From Chania fonticola_B (GTDB lineage: Bacteria; Pseudomonadota; Gammaproteobacteria; Enterobacterales; Enterobacteriaceae): DNA of 64,000 nt. The stretch is taken from the NCBI RefSeq assembly GCF_048537545.1, contig NZ_CP183218.1, one strand, 5' to 3'. A program made the position numbers and the translations under genes. Below the pieces are notes generated by a model. That model saw nothing but the letters and a program-made list of their open reading frames with translations, was not told where the DNA came from and searched no databases. This document shows, piece by piece, positions 61,324-64,000 of the stretch; the first letter of the stretch is position 1, and the number at the start of each line of letters is the position of its first letter.

Positions 61324-63654
61324 ATGACTGATCCACTGAGCCGCATTATTGCAACCGAACTGCAGGCCCGCCCGGAGCAAGTTGACTCCGCCATCCGTCT
61401 GCTGGATGAAGGTAATACCGTGCCGTTTATCGCACGCTATCGTAAGGAAGTCACGGGGGGCCTGGATGATACCCAACTGCGTCAGTTGGAGACTCGTCTG
61501 GGCTATCTGCGTGAACTGGAAGATCGCCGCCAAACCATTCTCAAGTCCATTGAAGATCAGGGTAAACTGACCGAGCAGTTAGCGGGGGCAATCAACGCCA
61601 CGCAAAGCAAAACCGAACTCGAAGACCTTTACCTGCCCTACAAACCGAAACGCCGCACCCGTGGGCAGATCGCTATTGAAGCCGGTCTGGAACCGCTGGC
61701 AGACTCCCTGTGGCAAGATCCGCAACTGCAGCCAGAGCAACTGGCCGAAGGGTTTGTCGATGCCGAGAAGGGCGTGGCAGACGTCAAAGCGGCGCTGGAC
61801 GGCGCACGCTACATCCTGATGGAACGCTTTGCCGAAGACGCTGCCCTGCTGGCCAAGGTGCGTGACTACCTGTGGAAAAACGCCCATCTGGTGTCCAAGG
61901 TTGTCGAGGGAAAAGAAGAGGAAGGCGCGAAATTCCGTGACTACTTCGATCACCATGAGCCTATTGCGCAAGTGCCTTCGCACCGTGCGCTGGCGATGTT
62001 CCGTGGCCGCAATGAAGGCGTGCTGCAACTGGCGCTGAACGCCGATCCGCAGTTTGAAGAAACCCCGCGTGAAAGCCAGGGCGAGCTGATTATCACCAAC
62101 CATCTCAACCTGCGCCTGAACAACGCGCCGGCAGATGCCTGGCGTAAATCCGTGGTTAACTGGACGTGGCGCATCAAGGTGTTGCTGCATCTGGAAACCG
62201 AGCTGATGAGTACCCTGCGTGAGCGCGCGGAAGACGAAGCGATCAACGTTTTCGCCCGCAACATGCACGATTTGCTGATGGCCGCCCCGGCCGGTATGCG
62301 CGCCACCATGGGCCTTGATCCTGGCCTGCGCACCGGCGTTAAAGTGGCGGTGGTGGATGCCACCGGCAAGCTGGTTGCCACCGATACCGTCTATCCGCAT
62401 ACCGGGCAGGCAGCCAAAGCCGCTGCGGTCGTTGCCGCGCTGTGTATCAAACACAAGGTTGAGCTGGTTGCCATCGGTAACGGCACCGCATCCCGCGAGA
62501 CCGAGCGTTTCTTTGCCGAGCTGCAACAGCAGTTCCCGGACGTTAAAGCCCAGAAAGTGATCGTCAGCGAGGCCGGAGCTTCGGTGTATTCCGCTTCCGA
62601 GCTGGCCGCGTTGGAGTTCCCTAACCTGGACGTTTCGCTGCGCGGTGCGGTTTCCATCGCCCGCCGTCTGCAAGATCCGTTGGCCGAGCTGGTGAAGATC
62701 GATCCGAAATCTATCGGTGTGGGCCAATACCAACACGACGTCAGCCAAAGCCAGTTAGCCAAGAAGCTGGACTCGGTGGTGGAAGACTGTGTGAACGCCG
62801 TTGGCGTTGATCTGAACACCGCCTCCGTGCCGCTGCTGACCCGCGTAGCTGGCCTGACGCGCATGATGGCGCAGAATATCGTCACCTGGCGTGATGAGAA
62901 TGGCCGCTTCAGCAACCGTGAACAGCTGCTGAAAGTGAGCCGTTTGGGGCCAAAAGCCTTCGAGCAATGCGCGGGCTTCCTGCGCATCAACCACGGCGAT
63001 AACCCGCTGGATGCGTCAACCGTTCACCCGGAAACCTACCCGGTGGTGGAACGCATTCTGGCCGCAACCCGCCAGGCTCTGCAAGATTTGATGGGCAACC
63101 CGAGCGCGGTACGCAGCCTGAAAGCCAGCGACTTTACCGATGAGAAATTCGGCGTACCAACGGTCACCGACATCCTGAAAGAGCTGGAAAAACCGGGCCG
63201 CGACCCACGCCCGGAATTCAAAACGGCTACCTTCGCCGAAGGGGTGGAAACCCTCAACGACCTGCAAGTGGGTATGATCCTGGAGGGTTCGGTCACCAAC
63301 GTCACTAACTTTGGTGCCTTTGTTGATATCGGCGTCCATCAGGATGGCCTGGTGCACATCTCGTCACTGGCGGACAAGTTCGTTGAAGATCCGCATACCG
63401 TGGTAAAAGCCGGTGATATCGTCAAGGTGAAGGTGATGGAGGTGGATCTGCAGCGTAAGCGTATCGCGCTGAGCATGCGCCTGGATGAGCAACCGGGTGA
63501 AGGTTCACCACGCCGTGGCGGGGGCAATAATAGCGCTCCAGCTCGCGATAAAAACTCACGCCCAGCGGCTAATAAGCCTAAACCACGCAACAGCACCCCG
63601 GCAGGTAACAGCGCCATGGGTGATGCGCTGGCCGCGGCGTTTGGCAAGAAATAA
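61324..63654 (+). CDS. yhgF: Tex family RNA-binding transcription accessory protein
   Basis: A 776-residue protein matching E. coli YhgF and Bordetella Tex. N-terminal helical Tex domains (about 1-190), a YqgF/RuvC-like nuclease-fold domain (GLDPGLRTGVKVAVVD near 328), helix-hairpin-helix motifs (near 500-560, VDLNTASVPLLTRVAGLTRMMA) and a C-terminal S1 RNA-binding domain (about 645-715, GMILEGSVTNVTNFGAFVDIG). The tail after the S1 domain is basic and low in complexity. It acts in transcription/RNA handling; the exact activity is not settled. Confidence 0.95.
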   Translation: MTDPLSRIIATELQARPEQVDSAIRLLDEGNTVPFIARYRKEVTGGLDDTQLRQLETRLGYLRELEDRRQTILKSIEDQGKLTEQLAGAINATQSKTELEDLYLPYKPKRRTRGQIAIEAGLEPLADSLWQDPQLQPEQLAEGFVDAEKGVADVKAALDGARYILMERFAEDAALLAKVRDYLWKNAHLVSKVVEGKEEEGAKFRDYFDHHEPIAQVPSHRALAMFRGRNEGVLQLALNADPQFEETPRESQGELIITNHLNLRLNNAPADAWRKSVVNWTWRIKVLLHLETELMSTLRERAEDEAINVFARNMHDLLMAAPAGMRATMGLDPGLRTGVKVAVVDATGKLVATDTVYPHTGQAAKAAAVVAALCIKHKVELVAIGNGTASRETERFFAELQQQFPDVKAQKVIVSEAGASVYSASELAALEFPNLDVSLRGAVSIARRLQDPLAELVKIDPKSIGVGQYQHDVSQSQLAKKLDSVVEDCVNAVGVDLNTASVPLLTRVAGLTRMMAQNIVTWRDENGRFSNREQLLKVSRLGPKAFEQCAGFLRINHGDNPLDASTVHPETYPVVERILAATRQALQDLMGNPSAVRSLKASDFTDEKFGVPTVTDILKELEKPGRDPRPEFKTATFAEGVETLNDLQVGMILEGSVTNVTNFGAFVDIGVHQDGLVHISSLADKFVEDPHTVVKAGDIVKVKVMEVDLQRKRIALSMRLDEQPGEGSPRRGGGNNSAPARDKNSRPAANKPKPRNSTPAGNSAMGDALAAAFGKK

Positions 63655-63660
63655 TGAGCT

Positions 63661-63684
63661 GAGGGGATAAACCCTTATCCCCTC
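63661..63684 (+). terminator. Hairpin after yhgF
   Basis: GAGGGGATAA-ACCC-TTATCCCCTC is a perfect 10-bp stem 6 bases after the yhgF stop. It is not followed by a T tract. Confidence 0.6.
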
Positions 63685-63690
63685 CTTCGG

Positions 63691-63725
63691 CTGTCTCTTG
63701 GACAAACCTCCTGTTCAAGAGACAT
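63691..63725. repeat. Inverted repeat TGTCTCTTG...CAAGAGACA
   Basis: Perfect 9-base arms at 63692-63700 and 63716-63724 enclose 15 bases, with further ACA/TGT pairing inside. The left side reads CTGTCTCTTG, the same as the outer bases of IS50-type inside ends. No transposase lies nearby. Confidence 0.5.
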
Positions 63726-63824
63726 CGCCGGCTTATAGATCGTCTCTCCGTTCTGGCCCCTACCTGACTTAATCGGCAGGCTGCTGATGCCGATATAAAA
63801 CAGGGATTTATTGGAACTTGATTG

Positions 63825-64000
63825 ATGGAACAACACTATCAGCATTGGCTAATGGCTCTTTCCGCTCCCATGGTGGCGCTGAATGCAGATAACGGCCCAA
63901 CCTTTGATTCACCCAAATTTTATCCCTTCGAGACGACCGTCGATTTGACCGATAGCTGGGGGATCGCCTCGCGTTCTGAAGTGATAAACATGATAATTCG
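63825..64000 (+). CDS. DUF1266-like protein, 5' part
   Basis: An open frame from ATG at 63825 runs off the right edge (58 codons seen). It reads MEQHYQHWLMALSAPMVALN then a segment with DSPKFYPFETTVDLTDSWGIASRSEVINMI. The DSWGI-S-R-E-I-M pattern fits the start of DUF1266 family proteins of enterobacteria, whose function is unknown. The family call is from memory and only the N-terminus is available. The ribosome site is weak (TTGGAA). In E. coli feoA follows yhgF here. Confidence 0.55.
   Translation, partial: MEQHYQHWLMALSAPMVALNADNGPTFDSPKFYPFETTVDLTDSWGIASRSEVINMII

Noticed and set aside
61579..62748. Long minus-strand frame (389 codons) opposite yhgF
   Set aside because: Composition is His/Gln/Arg-rich without a recognisable fold; it is an antisense artefact of the well-supported yhgF gene.
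63825..64000. Right-edge frame considered as feoA
   Set aside because: The translated start does not resemble the small SH3-like FeoA; DSWGI and surrounding residues fit DUF1266 better.

Overview
The window reads as chromosomal DNA of an enterobacterium of the Yersiniaceae type, most likely Serratia or a close relative. The basis is the near-identity of core proteins to their E. coli counterparts (OmpR, CRP, GreB, TsgA, CodA), moderately GC-rich coding sequence, and the conserved gene order yheT-yheU-prkB / yhfA-crp-yhfK-argD-pabA / ppiA / tsgA / nirBDC-cysG / trpS-gph-rpe-dam-damX-aroB-aroK-hofQPONM / mrcA-nudE-igaA-yrfG-hslR-hslO-pckA-envZ-ompR-greB-yhgF. The genus call is from memory of gene order and repeat types; no search was run.

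Layout. 1-5588: an accessory catabolic operon (GNAT acetyltransferase, MFS permease, Gfo/Idh/MocA dehydrogenase, sugar-phosphate-isomerase-like protein, and a further gene cut by the left edge) facing a divergent LacI regulator, with two identical operator-like boxes between them. 5580-6975: PhzF-like isomerase and LysE exporter. 7093-9324: yheT-yheU-prkB. 9361-12836: a peptidase M20 + MFS pair with a divergent LysR regulator, inserted between prkB and yhfA. 12839-18311: yhfA, crp, yhfK, argD, pabA. 18528-19194: a RelE-like toxin / Xre antitoxin pair at the place where E. coli has fic-yhfG. 19404-23924: yjgR ATPase, a tandem-repeat array, and the BtsSR pyruvate two-component system. 24092-30779: ppiA and tsgA, separated by a cellobiose-type PTS operon (IIB-IIC-IIA-GH4 phospho-glycosidase-LacI) with a perfect palindromic operator. 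30835-37610: solitary codA, then nirBDC-cysG behind a recognisable FNR/NarL promoter. 37736-48060: the long leftward trpS...aroK and hof clusters. 48182-63654: mrcA to yhgF, mostly rightward, with envZ-ompR and nudE on the other strand. A DUF1266-like gene starts at 63825 and is cut by the right edge; E. coli has feoABC here.

How it works together. The core holds global regulation (CRP, OmpR/EnvZ, IgaA control of Rcs), envelope assembly (PBP1a, DamX), shikimate and arginine/folate steps, tryptophan tRNA charging, DNA methylation and anaerobic nitrite reduction with its siroheme supply. The accessory blocks sit in gaps of this backbone and each carries its own regulator: two sugar-type units with LacI regulators, a LysR-controlled amidohydrolase unit and a self-regulated toxin-antitoxin pair.

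No tRNA, rRNA, CRISPR, prophage or intact insertion sequence was found. No clearly new multi-gene system is visible. The best candidates for a second look are the 105/111-bp tandem array at 21117-21510, the uncharacterised LacI-controlled operon at the left edge, the unrecognised 59-residue acidic-tailed protein after pckA, and the gene-free 552-bp interval upstream of aroK.
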